NCBI RefSeq assembly: GCF_014873915.1
Contig: NZ_JADBEJ010000004.1
Location: 248,001 to 312,000 of the forward strand
Length of the DNA stretch: 64,000 nucleotides
Direction of reading: 5' to 3'
Origin: Amycolatopsis roodepoortensis
Lineage (GTDB): Bacteria > Actinomycetota > Actinomycetes > Mycobacteriales > Pseudonocardiaceae
Positions 32,667 through 41,663 of this stretch are shown here, piece after piece. How positions within the stretch are numbered: the stretch's first letter is position 1; every line of letters starts with the position of its first letter. The translations under genes and the position numbers were made by a program. The notes under the pieces were generated by a model. It worked only from the letters and a program-made list of their open reading frames with translations. It was not told the DNA's origin and did no database searches.

Positions 32667-33459
32667 GTGCCATCCGACAAGTACTTCGAACGCGCAGGAG
32701 CGTCGATCGCCTACCAGTTCGAGGGATCAGGACCTCCGCTCGGTTACGCCCATGGCGTCCCGCTGAGCCGGAAAGCCGTACGAAGCTTGGAGCTGTTCGA
32801 CTTCGACTCACTGGGCGACGGTCGCAGCATGCTCGTCTACGACCAGCGCGGCCACGGCCAGTCGACCGGCCGCCCGATTCCCGAGGACTACCTTTTTCGA
32901 GAACTTCGCGCAGGACTTGCTCGCGCTCCTCGATGCCCTGAAGATCGCCGAACCCATGGACTTCGCCGGATCATCGCTCGGGTGCGACACGGCCCTGCGT
33001 GCGGCCATCGCGGCCCCGCACCGATTCCGGCGGCTCGTCCTGATGATTCCGCCTGTCGCCTGGACGCCTGAAGCCGAGCAGGCGAAGCAGTGGTACTTCG
33101 ACAGCGCCGACAACATCGAAGAAGTCGGGGCGGCTCAATGGCGCCGGCAATGGGCGCAGGCTGAGCCGCCGCCGATCTTCGCCGACTACCCGAACTACCG
33201 GTTCTCCCCTGACGTGTCGGACGAACTGCTTCCCTCGGTCCTAAGAGGTGTCGGAAGGTCGGACCTGCCTGCGCCTGACGCGATCGCGACACTGATCCAC
33301 CCGACGCTGATCCTCGCTTGGGACACCGATCCCCTGCACCCCGTGTCCACGGCCGAACGCCTGAAAGAGCTCATCCCCGGATCCCAGCTGCACGTGTCGA
33401 CGTCGGTGGCGGACATCAAGACCTGGACCGACCGCATCACCGAGTTCGTCACGGCCTGA
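32667..33459 (+). pseudogene. Alpha/beta hydrolase interrupted by a frameshift
   Basis: An alpha/beta hydrolase of about 263 residues is split between two frames. The first (from GTG 32667, after AGGAAGGA) gives FERAGASIAYQFEGSGPP, AHGVPLSRK and MLVYDQRGHGQSTG. The second resumes with ENFAQDLLALLDALKIAEPM, the nucleophile elbow FAGSSLGCD and the acid strand LILAWDTDPLHP. The break is at a run of five T (32893-32897); with four T the frames join as DYLFENFAQD. A slippage mutation, or a sequencing error at a homopolymer, is the likely cause. Confidence 0.8.
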
Positions 33460-33496
33460 GCGGGTGATTCTTCACCCAGCCGAGACGTGGTCGCTC

Positions 33497-33513
33497 CGCT
33501 AACCTCCGTAGTA
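33497..33513. promoter_or_regulatory. BlaI-type operator, nuo promoter
   Basis: CGCTA-ACCTCCG-TAGTA: the left half deviates at two positions, the right half and spacing fit. It ends 26 bp before the nuoA start, so it overlaps or abuts the core promoter of the whole nuo operon. Confidence 0.6.
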
Positions 33514-33539
33514 GATCCCACGTCGAGCGAGGTGAGACC

Positions 33540-33881
33540 GTGCTGGGTGCGATGGCAACATTCGGTGCCGTGATCGTGCTCGTCGCCGCGGTCTACGGGT
33601 TCGCCAGGTTGATCAGGCTGGCACCGATGGTCCGAGACGTGGAGCCCTTTCTCTCCGGCGGCTCAGCTGCCGAGCACGCCGTCTCGCGGTATCACGTCCG
33701 CTGGTACACGATCACGATGGTGTTTCTCGCGTTCGACATGGAGATGGTCTTCATGTATCCGTGGACGCTCGTCGTCGACGAGGTCGGAACGCCCGCCGTC
33801 GTGGAGATGTTCCTGTTCCTCGCTGTTCTGGTCGCCGGAGTCTGGTACGCCTGGCGAGAAGGCGCGTTCCGATGGACGTGA
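33540..33881 (+). CDS. nuoA: NADH-quinone oxidoreductase subunit A-like protein
   Basis: A 113-residue, three-helix protein with the NuoA pattern: HVRWYTITMVFLAFDMEMVF followed by YPWTLVV. The acidic residues in FDMEMVF match the conserved subunit A motif. GTG start. It opens an eight-gene operon (A, NuoB/D-like, H, J, K, L, M, N) in which the NADH-oxidising and iron-sulfur modules are missing. Its 3' end overlaps the next gene by 10 bp. Confidence 0.88.
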   Translation: MLGAMATFGAVIVLVAAVYGFARLIRLAPMVRDVEPFLSGGSAAEHAVSRYHVRWYTITMVFLAFDMEMVFMYPWTLVVDEVGTPAVVEMFLFLAVLVAGVWYAWREGAFRWT

Positions 33882-35008
33882 GAACCTGGCTGCTGCGGCA
33901 TACGCCGATACGTCCGCTGATCGTCACCACATTGGGTGGTACGGACGTGCGGCTCGCCGCCGAGCGCGCCGCACGAATGAGCGGCTGGCGGCCCGCCCTG
34001 AGTCCGGCGGAGGCCAATCTGCTGGTGGTCGCCGGGCCGGATGACCCGGTGATGGCCCCCTTCCTTGACTCGATCTGGAAGCAGATCCCCGCCCCCAAGG
34101 CGCGCATCCACCTCGATGAGCCAGCGGCGGTCGAAACAGGACTCGCCTCGGGCGCGGAGCGGGTGCGTTCAGCGGACGAACAGTCAGAGGCTGAGGTCAC
34201 CCCGGATCACGGCGGGCACGACCAGATCGAGTCCAGCACGATGGCCGAGCACGGCCACTCTCAGCCTGAGCACGAAGAGCACCACAGCATGCACGGCACT
34301 CCGACGTCCCACCACGAGCACACCGACCGCATAGCGATGAGTCATGACCATGGCGGTCACGCCGGGCACGACATGAGCGGCATGGAGATGCCCGGAGGCA
34401 TTCCGATGGCGGACCGTGCACCAGACCGGGATGAACTCAAGCTCGATCAGCTCACTGTCCCTTTAGGACCTGGGCTGCCCGCTTGGCCGACCGGCCTCCT
34501 CGTCCGAGCCAAGCTGCAGGGGGACGTAATCCAGGAGGCCGCGGTCGAGATACTCGGTGATCCCCCAGCAGGAACAGAGCCGTACTGGGCGAGCGCGAAA
34601 CGACAGCCCGCGCGTCGGCTCGACACCTGCGTGCGGCTCTTGACTGTCGCGGGCTGGGAAGACGCCGCCATCACCGCAGCCCGGTTGCGGGACGACATAC
34701 TCATGGAAAACGACGTCCAGAGTGACGTCACGCGATGGGCGCGCCGAGTTCGCCGTTCCCGGACACTGCGGTGGTTGTTGACCGGCTTGGGCGTCCTGGA
34801 TGGTCCGAAGTGGACGGACTCGTCACTAGCCGGTGACGCGTACGACCGGTTGATGCGATGGACATCCTCGAATCCGGAGGAAGACGACCCGGCTGTGATC
34901 CTGGACGCACTGCCCCGGCTGTTGACCGGCGCCGAGTTCGCCACGGCGCGGTTGATCGTCGCGAGTCTCGATCCCGACCTCGAGCGTCTGCGGGTGCCCC
35001 ATGGTTGA
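33872..35008 (+). CDS. Cofactor-less NuoB/NuoD-like fusion with His/Met-rich linker
   Basis: A 378-residue protein at the nuoB-C-D position. Residues 5-90 resemble NuoB (GWRPALSPAEANLLVVAG, MAPFLDSIWKQIPAPKARI), but where NuoB has the cluster N2 cysteine pair this protein has LGGTD and no cysteine. Residues 112-175 are extremely rich in His and Met (EHGHS, EHEEHHSMHG, SHDHGGHAGHDMSGMEM), a likely copper or other metal-binding tract. Residues 188-378 resemble the NuoD N-terminus (LTVPLGPGLPAWPTGL, LQGDVIQEAA) and its helical region (RLDTCVRLLTVAGWEDAA). It presumably caps the membrane arm without electron-carrying clusters. Start ATG 33872 overlaps nuoA. Confidence 0.75.
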   Translation: MDVRTWLLRHTPIRPLIVTTLGGTDVRLAAERAARMSGWRPALSPAEANLLVVAGPDDPVMAPFLDSIWKQIPAPKARIHLDEPAAVETGLASGAERVRSADEQSEAEVTPDHGGHDQIESSTMAEHGHSQPEHEEHHSMHGTPTSHHEHTDRIAMSHDHGGHAGHDMSGMEMPGGIPMADRAPDRDELKLDQLTVPLGPGLPAWPTGLLVRAKLQGDVIQEAAVEILGDPPAGTEPYWASAKRQPARRLDTCVRLLTVAGWEDAAITAARLRDDILMENDVQSDVTRWARRVRRSRTLRWLLTGLGVLDGPKWTDSSLAGDAYDRLMRWTSSNPEEDDPAVILDALPRLLTGAEFATARLIVASLDPDLERLRVPHG

Positions 35009-35927
35009 CGAACTGCCCTGGTGGGGCGGACTCGTATTGCCGCTCGCGCTGGGAGTCCTGGTCGCCGCGGCGGCGTCCTGGGACTCGCTGCTGTCCGCAC
35101 GGGCCAGCGGCGCGAACGCCACATCGGCGCTCACGTTGCCGTTCCGCGAGGCAGGTGGCCTGCTGATCCAGCAACGACGTCGCACGTTGGCGGCGGACGC
35201 CATGCTCTGGCGTGGTGGCGCGCTCGCCTTCGTGGTGGCCGGAGTGCTCGCATCGCTGGTGACACCGTTCGGTCAATGGGCGGTGGCCGACTTCTCGATC
35301 GGGATCGTCTGGTTCAACGCGATGGAGGTCGTCGCCTGGGCCGCGGTATGGCTGGTCGGCTGGGGTTCGAACTCGGCTTACGGCCTCATCGGCGGCTACC
35401 GGTTCATCGCACAGGGGCTGGCTTACGAGCTACCGCATATGTTCGCGTTGATCACCGCGGCACTGGGGGCCGGTTCGTTGCGAGTGGCCGACGTCGTCGC
35501 CGCGCAGGACACGCTGTGGTTCGTCGCGTGGATGCCGATCGCGTTCGTCATCTACCTGCTCTCGGTGCTGGCGATGTCGTTTTGGGGTCCGTTCGACCAA
35601 GCGGTCGGCGCGGACATCGCGGGCGGGGCGATGGCGGAACTGTCCGGAGTGGACCGGCTGGTGTTCGGTGCAGGCCGGTGGCTTCTGCTGGTTTCCGGCG
35701 CCGCGTTCGCGGTGCCGCTGTTCCTCGGCGGCGGGGCCGGACCCTTGCTGCCCTCGTGGTTGTGGACGCTGCTGAAAACCTTGGCCGTGCTCGGATTGCT
35801 GGTGTGGGTCCGGCGCCGCGTCCCGACGGTGCGGATGGAGCGCTACGAAGAAGTCGCGTGGCTCGTGCTCATCCCGTTGACCCTGCTGCAGGCACTCGTC
35901 GTCGCCATCGTGGTGATCGCCCGATGA
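35001..35927 (+). CDS. nuoH: NADH-quinone oxidoreductase subunit H-like protein
   Basis: A 308-residue, eight-helix NuoH-like subunit. The cytoplasmic loop GGLLIQQRRRTLAADAMLWR corresponds to the GLLQPxxD quinone-site loop, and GLAYELPHMFALITAAL is the conserved helix with its charged pair. In complex I this subunit forms the quinone pocket entrance and the link to the proton channels. Its ATG overlaps the upstream stop by 8 bp. The canonical RxGPNRVG motif before the loop is not obvious, another sign of divergence from respiratory complex I. Confidence 0.85.
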   Translation: MVDELPWWGGLVLPLALGVLVAAAASWDSLLSARASGANATSALTLPFREAGGLLIQQRRRTLAADAMLWRGGALAFVVAGVLASLVTPFGQWAVADFSIGIVWFNAMEVVAWAAVWLVGWGSNSAYGLIGGYRFIAQGLAYELPHMFALITAALGAGSLRVADVVAAQDTLWFVAWMPIAFVIYLLSVLAMSFWGPFDQAVGADIAGGAMAELSGVDRLVFGAGRWLLLVSGAAFAVPLFLGGGAGPLLPSWLWTLLKTLAVLGLLVWVRRRVPTVRMERYEEVAWLVLIPLTLLQALVVAIVVIAR

Positions 35928-35944
35928 GGAAGGAGCCCCGCTGA

Positions 35945-36508
35945 ATGTGGACACAGATCGCCTTCTGGGTGTGCGCCGTCGGGGCCGTGGCCACCGCCGT
36001 AGCCGTGTTCCGGGTGGATTCGATGGCACGGGCGACATTCGCTCTGCTGGCGTCGTTCATCTTCGCCGCAGGCACAGTCTTTCTGCTGAACCTCGCCTAC
36101 CTCGGCGTCCTGGTCATCCTGATGATGATCATGGAGATGGTCGTCATGGTCGTCTTCATGATCATGTACATGATGAATCCCGCCGGGCTGATGCCGATGA
36201 CCATGGTGCACAACCAGAAAGGGTCTCTGGCCATCGCCGGAGGCGTGTTCGTGGCGCTCGTCGCGGGGATCTCGCTGATCCGCTGGCCGTCGTCGGACGC
36301 CTCGCGCCCGGCCGACCCGACGCGCGCGCTCGGTGAGGCGCTGATGGGCTCGAAAATGCTGGTGATGATGGTGATCGGGCTGTGCCTGTTCGCCACGATG
36401 GTCGCCACGGTCATCCTCGCCACGAACCGCGGCCGATACGACCGCTACGGCGATCGCCTCGACGCGAAGCACCCGGACGACCCGGTGCGAGGGGGCCTGA
36501 ACCGGTGA
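35945..36508 (+). CDS. nuoJ: NADH-quinone oxidoreductase subunit J-like protein
   Basis: A 187-residue, five-helix subunit. The segment LNLAYLGVLVILMMIMEMVV fits the NuoJ helix that contains the conserved Glu. From residue 60 to 87 about 12 of 28 residues are methionine (MMIMEM, FMIMYMMNPAGLMPMTM), far above normal for a membrane helix. ATG after AGGAAGGAG, 17 bp after nuoH. It ends in a GTGA overlap with nuoK. Confidence 0.85.
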   Translation: MWTQIAFWVCAVGAVATAVAVFRVDSMARATFALLASFIFAAGTVFLLNLAYLGVLVILMMIMEMVVMVVFMIMYMMNPAGLMPMTMVHNQKGSLAIAGGVFVALVAGISLIRWPSSDASRPADPTRALGEALMGSKMLVMMVIGLCLFATMVATVILATNRGRYDRYGDRLDAKHPDDPVRGGLNR

Positions 36509-36810
36509 CCCTCGAACTGTTCCTCTACCTGGCGGCGGCCCTGTTCAGCGTCGGCCTGTACGGCGCGCTGTCCCAGCAGTCGATCGTCATGATCATGATG
36601 GGCCTCGAGCTGATGGCCAACGCGGTGATCGTGGCCGGCGCGGCGTTCTGGTACTTCGTCTCGCCGATGCGGCCCGACGGGCAGGTCGTCGTGCTCGTCG
36701 CGGTCACGCTGATGGCGCTGGACATGGCGGTCGGCTTCGCGGTGACGACGGCGATCTTCCGACGCCGGGACGTCGACATGACCGACTCCGCCGCGGATCT
36801 CCAGGGCTGA
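36505..36810 (+). CDS. nuoK: NADH-quinone oxidoreductase subunit K-like protein
   Basis: A 101-residue, three-helix subunit. MIMMGLELMANAVIVAGAAF contains the conserved Glu of the NuoK proton path (GxELMxNAxN). GTG start overlapping the nuoJ stop; the length matches normal NuoK. Part of the antiporter-like membrane arm with NuoL, M and N. Confidence 0.9.
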   Translation: MTLELFLYLAAALFSVGLYGALSQQSIVMIMMGLELMANAVIVAGAAFWYFVSPMRPDGQVVVLVAVTLMALDMAVGFAVTTAIFRRRDVDMTDSAADLQG

Positions 36811-36814
36811 GCCG

Positions 36815-38647
36815 ATGGTCCTGTGGCTGCTCGTAGCGCTTCCCCTGGTCGTCGGCGGTGCCCTCCTCGTCGCCGGTCACCCGGCCGACCGGCTCGCGTC
36901 CGCCCTCGGCGTCGGATCGGCCGGCTTGACCGCGGTACTGGCGGTGGTCGCCGCGATCACCCGGCCGGACGTCTCGACGCCGTTGCTCGCCGGGTTGCGC
37001 GTCGGCCTGGCCGTGGACGGGCTGTCGGCGATCATGGTGATCACGGTGGCCGTGATCCTGGTGGCGGTGCTCGTGTTCGCGTCCGCCGAGTTCGGCGCGG
37101 ACGAGTCCCGCGCCCGCTTCCACGGGCTGATGCTGGTCTTCGCGGGCGCGATGCTCGTCACCGTCTGCGCCCGGGATCTCGTCGTGCTGCTGATGGCGTG
37201 GGAGGTCATGGGCGCGTGCTCGTATGCCTTGATCGGCTTCTGGTGGCGGGAGACCCGCCGAGTCGACTCAGGAAATATCGCGTTGCTGACCACCCGATCG
37301 GCCGACCTGGGGCTGTATCTGGCGGCCGGCGCCGCGCTGGCGGGCGGGGTCGGAGGTCTCACGCTCGCCGGGCTGCCTGAATCGGCGGCCGGTTGGCGCG
37401 ATGTCGTCGCGGCCGGGATCGTGCTGGCCGCGATCGGAAAGTCCGCCCAGCTTCCGTTCAGCTTCTGGCTTTCCCGCGCGATGGACGGTCCGAGCCCCGT
37501 CTCGGCTTTGCTGCACTCGGCGACGATGGTCGCGGCTGGGGCTTACCTGCTCGTGCGGGTGGAGCCATTGCTGGCCGCGACCGGGTGGGCCGCCGACATC
37601 GTCGCGTGGATCGGCGTCATCACCGCGATCGTGCTCGGCGCCGTGGCACTCGTGCAACGGGATCTCAAGCAGGTGCTCGCCGCGTCGACCTGTTCGCAGA
37701 TCGGCTTCATGGTGCTCGCGGCAGGCGCCGGTGGACCGGCGGCGGGGACCGGGCAGCTCGTGGCACACGCCGCGACCAAGTGCTTGCTCTTCCTCGGCGC
37801 GGGGGCGTGGCTGGTGGCACTGGACACGAAGGACCTCGAGCAGCTCCGCGGCGCGGCACGGCGGTTCCCTTTCCTGGGCGCGGTGTTCACCATCGGAGCG
37901 CTGAGCCTGGCCGGCGTACCGCCACTCTCCATCTGGGTCACCAAGGACGCGGTTCTCGCCTCAGCACTCGCCGACTCCCCCGTCCTGTACGTCGCCGGTT
38001 TGGCCGCCGCGCTGCTGAGCGGTGCCTACGTCGGCCGGGTGCTGGCGCTGCTGTGGCTGCCCACCGAGGCGGCTCCGACGACGCGGTTGCGTCCGCTGCT
38101 GCTCGCCCCGTTGCCGGTCCTCGCGGCGGCGGCTGCGCTCCTGGGTATCGCTGGACTGCCTGGTCCGGCTGCCTGGTTCGCCGACTTCGTGGGCGGTCCG
38201 CCCATGGCAGCGCCCAACGTCGTGGAGCTGCTGGTATCGGGTGCGGTCGCGGTGGCCGGCGTGGTCACGGCGGGCATCTGGGCACGATCGCGACCCACGC
38301 TGTCCGGGTCCCGAAACGGGGTGCTCACGAACTGGCTGCACCTGGAACGCGTCACCGAGCTGGTGGTCACGAGGCCGACGATGCGGTTGGCGAGTGGCCT
38401 GGCGCGGTTCGACGATCACGTGGTCGACGGCGGCGTCCGGCTTGCCGCGGCGACGGGCACGGCGCTCGGGCGGCTGGCGGACATCCGTGTCGAGTGGTCG
38501 ATCGAAGGCGCGGTCCGCGGAATCGCTCGAACGGCCCGTGCGCTGGGCCGGCTCGTTCCCAAGGCACAAACCGGGCGGCTGCACCAGTACTACGCCCAGG
38601 CCGCGGTCGCGCTGGGTGTGCTCGCCGTGCTGTTGATGATCCTGTGA
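36815..38647 (+). CDS. nuoL: NADH-quinone oxidoreductase subunit L-like antiporter
   Basis: A 610-residue, Mrp-antiporter-like proton-channel subunit with about 14-16 helices. Family segments: DLVVLLMAWEVMGACSYALI (conserved Glu), SAQLPFSFWLSRAMDGPSPV, HSATMVAAGAYLLVRVEPLL, LKQVLAASTCSQIGFM and LAHAATKCLLFLGAGAWL (parts). A C-terminal lateral helix is present. ATG four bases after nuoK. Confidence 0.92.
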   Translation: MVLWLLVALPLVVGGALLVAGHPADRLASALGVGSAGLTAVLAVVAAITRPDVSTPLLAGLRVGLAVDGLSAIMVITVAVILVAVLVFASAEFGADESRARFHGLMLVFAGAMLVTVCARDLVVLLMAWEVMGACSYALIGFWWRETRRVDSGNIALLTTRSADLGLYLAAGAALAGGVGGLTLAGLPESAAGWRDVVAAGIVLAAIGKSAQLPFSFWLSRAMDGPSPVSALLHSATMVAAGAYLLVRVEPLLAATGWAADIVAWIGVITAIVLGAVALVQRDLKQVLAASTCSQIGFMVLAAGAGGPAAGTGQLVAHAATKCLLFLGAGAWLVALDTKDLEQLRGAARRFPFLGAVFTIGALSLAGVPPLSIWVTKDAVLASALADSPVLYVAGLAAALLSGAYVGRVLALLWLPTEAAPTTRLRPLLLAPLPVLAAAAALLGIAGLPGPAAWFADFVGGPPMAAPNVVELLVSGAVAVAGVVTAGIWARSRPTLSGSRNGVLTNWLHLERVTELVVTRPTMRLASGLARFDDHVVDGGVRLAAATGTALGRLADIRVEWSIEGAVRGIARTARALGRLVPKAQTGRLHQYYAQAAVALGVLAVLLMIL

Positions 38648-38664
38648 AGAACGTGAGGTAGAGC

Positions 38665-40146
38665 GTGCTCAGCGTCGTGGTGTTCCTGCCGCTGGCGGCG
38701 GCAGTGGTCCTGTTCGCGGTACCGCGCGTCTCCACCCGGTTCGCCCGCTGCTGGTGGGTCGGCGTCTCCGCGGTGGAGTTCGCGTTGATCGTGGCTCTCT
38801 GGGGCGCGGCACCGGTTTCCGACGGCTACGCCTACGAGGTCAACCTGCGCTGGATCCCCAGCGTCAGCTCCGGATATCACATCGGGGTCGACGGGTTGAG
38901 CCTTCCGCTCATCGCCCTCACCGGCGGCCTGTTCCTCGCCTGCGCGGTGTACTCGCTGCGGCAAGACAAGCGCGTGCGCTCCTTCGCCGCCCTGTTCCTC
39001 TTCCTCGAGACGGTGAGCCTCGGCCTGTTCGTCGCGCTCGACCTGATCCTCTTCTTCGTCTACTTCGATCTGTCCATCGTGGCCATGTACTTCGTGATCG
39101 CGGGCTGGGGACACCGCGATGCCGCACGCGCCGCGGTGAAGTTCTTCCTGTACACGTTCCTTGGCTCGCTGGCGCTCTTGGTCGGGTTCATCGCGCTATA
39201 CCTCACCGCGTCGCCGCATACCTTCGACGTCGTCGAGCTGACCCGGCAGAACCCGCTCGCGGGCAGTGGGTGGGCCGCCGGGCTGATCCTGCTGGCGCTC
39301 GGAATCGGGTTCGCCATCAAGACCCCGACCGTGCCGTTCCACACCTGGCTTCCGCCGGCGCACACCGAAGCGCCCGCCGCGGGCTCGGCGATCCTGGCCG
39401 GGGTGCTGCTGAAGATGGGCACCTACGGCTTCGTGCGGATCGCCATGCCGATCCTGCCCGAAGCCTGGCGCCGTTACGCGCTCGTCTTCGTCATCGTCGG
39501 CGTGGTCAGCGTCGTCTACGGCGCGCTGGTCGCGCTGGCGCAGCGGGACTTCAAGCGGATGATCGCCTACACCTCGGTCAACCACATGGGATACATCGTC
39601 CTCGCGATCGGCGCGGCCGGTTTGGTCGCGGACTCGGCCGTCGAGGCCCGACAGCTGGCAGTGACCGGCGCGGTGACGCAGATGGTCAGCCACGGTCTGA
39701 TCACCGGAGCGCTCTTCCTGCTCGCTGGTGTTCTGTACGAGCGCGGCGGCACCTACGACATGGACCGCTACGGCGGGCTCGCGCGGACGGCTCCCCGGTT
39801 CGCCGGACTGACCGCCGTCGCCGCCTTCGCGTCCCTCGGGCTCCCCGGCCTCTCCGGATTCATCGCCGAATTCCAGATCTTCACCGGCTCGCTCGGTGCC
39901 GCACCGGTGGCCACGATCGTGGCGTTCCTCGGAATCCTGATCACCGCCGCACTGTTCCTGCGCGCGTTCCAGAAGGTGTTCCTCGGGCCGTCACAAGCGG
40001 CTCCGGCAGCCGACCTGACCGTCCCGGAGGCGGTGTCGATCGCGCCGCTGCTGGTGCTGACGGTCGTCATCGGGATCTTCCCCCGCTTCCTGCTCGACGC
40101 GATCGAACCCGTGTCCCGATCCGTCCTGAACCTCCTGGCCCGGTGA
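38665..40146 (+). CDS. nuoM: NADH-quinone oxidoreductase subunit M-like antiporter
   Basis: A 493-residue antiporter-type subunit. GYHIGVDGLSLPLIALTGGL begins the core, DLILFFVYFDLSIVAMYFVI holds the conserved acidic residue, FAIKTPTVPFHTWLPPAHTE is the signature loop, and AYTSVNHMGYIVLAIGAAG and SHGLITGALFLLAGVLYERG follow. GTG start. It is closest to the NuoM of ordinary complex I among the proteins of this operon. Confidence 0.93.
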   Translation: MLSVVVFLPLAAAVVLFAVPRVSTRFARCWWVGVSAVEFALIVALWGAAPVSDGYAYEVNLRWIPSVSSGYHIGVDGLSLPLIALTGGLFLACAVYSLRQDKRVRSFAALFLFLETVSLGLFVALDLILFFVYFDLSIVAMYFVIAGWGHRDAARAAVKFFLYTFLGSLALLVGFIALYLTASPHTFDVVELTRQNPLAGSGWAAGLILLALGIGFAIKTPTVPFHTWLPPAHTEAPAAGSAILAGVLLKMGTYGFVRIAMPILPEAWRRYALVFVIVGVVSVVYGALVALAQRDFKRMIAYTSVNHMGYIVLAIGAAGLVADSAVEARQLAVTGAVTQMVSHGLITGALFLLAGVLYERGGTYDMDRYGGLARTAPRFAGLTAVAAFASLGLPGLSGFIAEFQIFTGSLGAAPVATIVAFLGILITAALFLRAFQKVFLGPSQAAPAADLTVPEAVSIAPLLVLTVVIGIFPRFLLDAIEPVSRSVLNLLAR

Positions 40147-40153
40147 GCGCGCC

Positions 40154-41575
40154 GTGGAGATGATGGACGAAGACCCGTCGGCGCTGCTGCCCGAGATCAT
40201 CCTGGCGGTGGCCGCCGTGGTCGCGCTGCTGCTCGGGTCGTACCTTCCGCGCGAGCGCCAGTGGCCGGTCCGGCTGCTCACCTTCCTTTCCTGCATCGGG
40301 GGTCTGATCGCCACGGGCCTGGCGTGGGCAAGCCCTGACCGGACGGTGTTCGGCGGCACATACGCCGTCGACGTCGCCACCAACGCCGGACGCGCGATCG
40401 TCCTCGTCGCCGTGGTGCTGACCTTGGGCGTGAGCACGCACGAGTTCCGGTCATCGCCGCGGGAGAGCGAACTCTACGTACTCGTCCTGCTGGCCGCGCT
40501 GGGCACGGTCCTGCTGACCGGCGCCAACGATCTCCTGCTGCTGGTGGCCGCGTTCTTGCTGGCCAGCATCCCGTTGTACGCGATGGCCGGGTTCGCCAAG
40601 GACGACACCGGCACGGAGGGAGCGCTCAAGTTCTACCTGCTCGGAGCGCTGCTCGGGATCACGATGCTGGCAGGCGCCACCGTCCTGTTCGGCGTCGGCA
40701 GTGCGACCGCGTACGCGGAGATCGCCAAGCCGCTGGCATCGGCACCCGGCGCCGTGGTGGCGGTGGGCTTCGTCGGGGTGTTCGCCGGCCTGCTGTTCAA
40801 GATGGGTGCGGTCCCGGGACATTTCTGGGTGCCCGACGTCACCGAGGGCACCCGGCCACCAGTGGCTGCCTTCCTGACCACCGTGCCCAAGATCGGCGGT
40901 GTCATCGCCGCCTACCGGCTCGTCGCATCGGGTATGTCCGAGACCGCCGTCGACTGGCCGCTGCTGATCGCGATCGTCGCCGCGATGACGATGACACTCG
41001 GCAACCTCGCCGCGTTCTTCCAGCGGAACGTCCGACGGCTGCTCGCGTACTCGACGATCAGCCAGGTCGGCTATCTGCTGATGGCCGTCGTCGTCGCGAC
41101 GCGCAGCTCCCTGGCGCTGCCGGGGCTGCTGTTCTACGTCGGCGCCTACACGGTGACGAACCTCGGCGCGTTCGCCGTGGTGTGCGCCCTGCCGAAGGCA
41201 CAGCTGATCGAGGACTACCGAGGGCTCGTGCGACGCCGGCCGTGGCTGGCGGCCAGCCTGGCGGTCTGCCTTCTCGGGCTGATCGGCACACCGCCGACGG
41301 CGGTCTTCGTCGGAAAACTGACCGTCTTCACCGCCGCGTTCGACGGCGGATTCGCCTGGCTGGTTGTCGTCGCGGCGGTCAACACTGTGGCGAGCGTCTT
41401 CTACTACCTCCGCTGGATCGCTCCCGCGATGCGATCCACAGGGGACACCGATGCACCTGCCGTCGACCGGTGGGCCGCGACCACCGCCTACGTCGCAACG
41501 ATCACGTCGGTTGCCCTCGGGCCACTGGCCGGAATCGTTCTAGGAGCGCTGCACGGCGAACTGGCCCTGCTCTGA
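40154..41575 (+). CDS. nuoN: NADH-quinone oxidoreductase subunit N-like antiporter
   Basis: A 473-residue antiporter-type subunit with about 14 helices: ELYVLVLLAALGTVLLTGAN, GALKFYLLGALLGITMLAGA, FKMGAVPGHFWVPDVTEGTR and LLAYSTISQVGYLLMAVVVA are the NuoN hallmarks. The first start is GTG 40154; ATG 40160 or 40163 are alternatives. Last gene of the nuo-like operon; a BlaI-type site follows 31 bp later for the next gene. Confidence 0.92.
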   Translation: MEMMDEDPSALLPEIILAVAAVVALLLGSYLPRERQWPVRLLTFLSCIGGLIATGLAWASPDRTVFGGTYAVDVATNAGRAIVLVAVVLTLGVSTHEFRSSPRESELYVLVLLAALGTVLLTGANDLLLLVAAFLLASIPLYAMAGFAKDDTGTEGALKFYLLGALLGITMLAGATVLFGVGSATAYAEIAKPLASAPGAVVAVGFVGVFAGLLFKMGAVPGHFWVPDVTEGTRPPVAAFLTTVPKIGGVIAAYRLVASGMSETAVDWPLLIAIVAAMTMTLGNLAAFFQRNVRRLLAYSTISQVGYLLMAVVVATRSSLALPGLLFYVGAYTVTNLGAFAVVCALPKAQLIEDYRGLVRRRPWLAASLAVCLLGLIGTPPTAVFVGKLTVFTAAFDGGFAWLVVVAAVNTVASVFYYLRWIAPAMRSTGDTDAPAVDRWAATTAYVATITSVALGPLAGIVLGALHGELALL

Positions 41576-41605
41576 TCCGGTGAACGTGCCTCCGGCGACA
41601 AGGTC

Positions 41606-41622
41606 AACTAGGTTAGATAGTA
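41606..41622. promoter_or_regulatory. BlaI-type operator, vanW promoter
   Basis: AACTA-GGTTAGA-TAGTA, one deviation in the left half. It lies between nuoN and the VanW-like gene, which gives that gene its own promoter and argues that its true start is downstream of 41,622. Confidence 0.7.
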
Positions 41623-41663
41623 GCCTTGCTCACGTTCCGGACGATGCGGCTCCGGAACACGTG

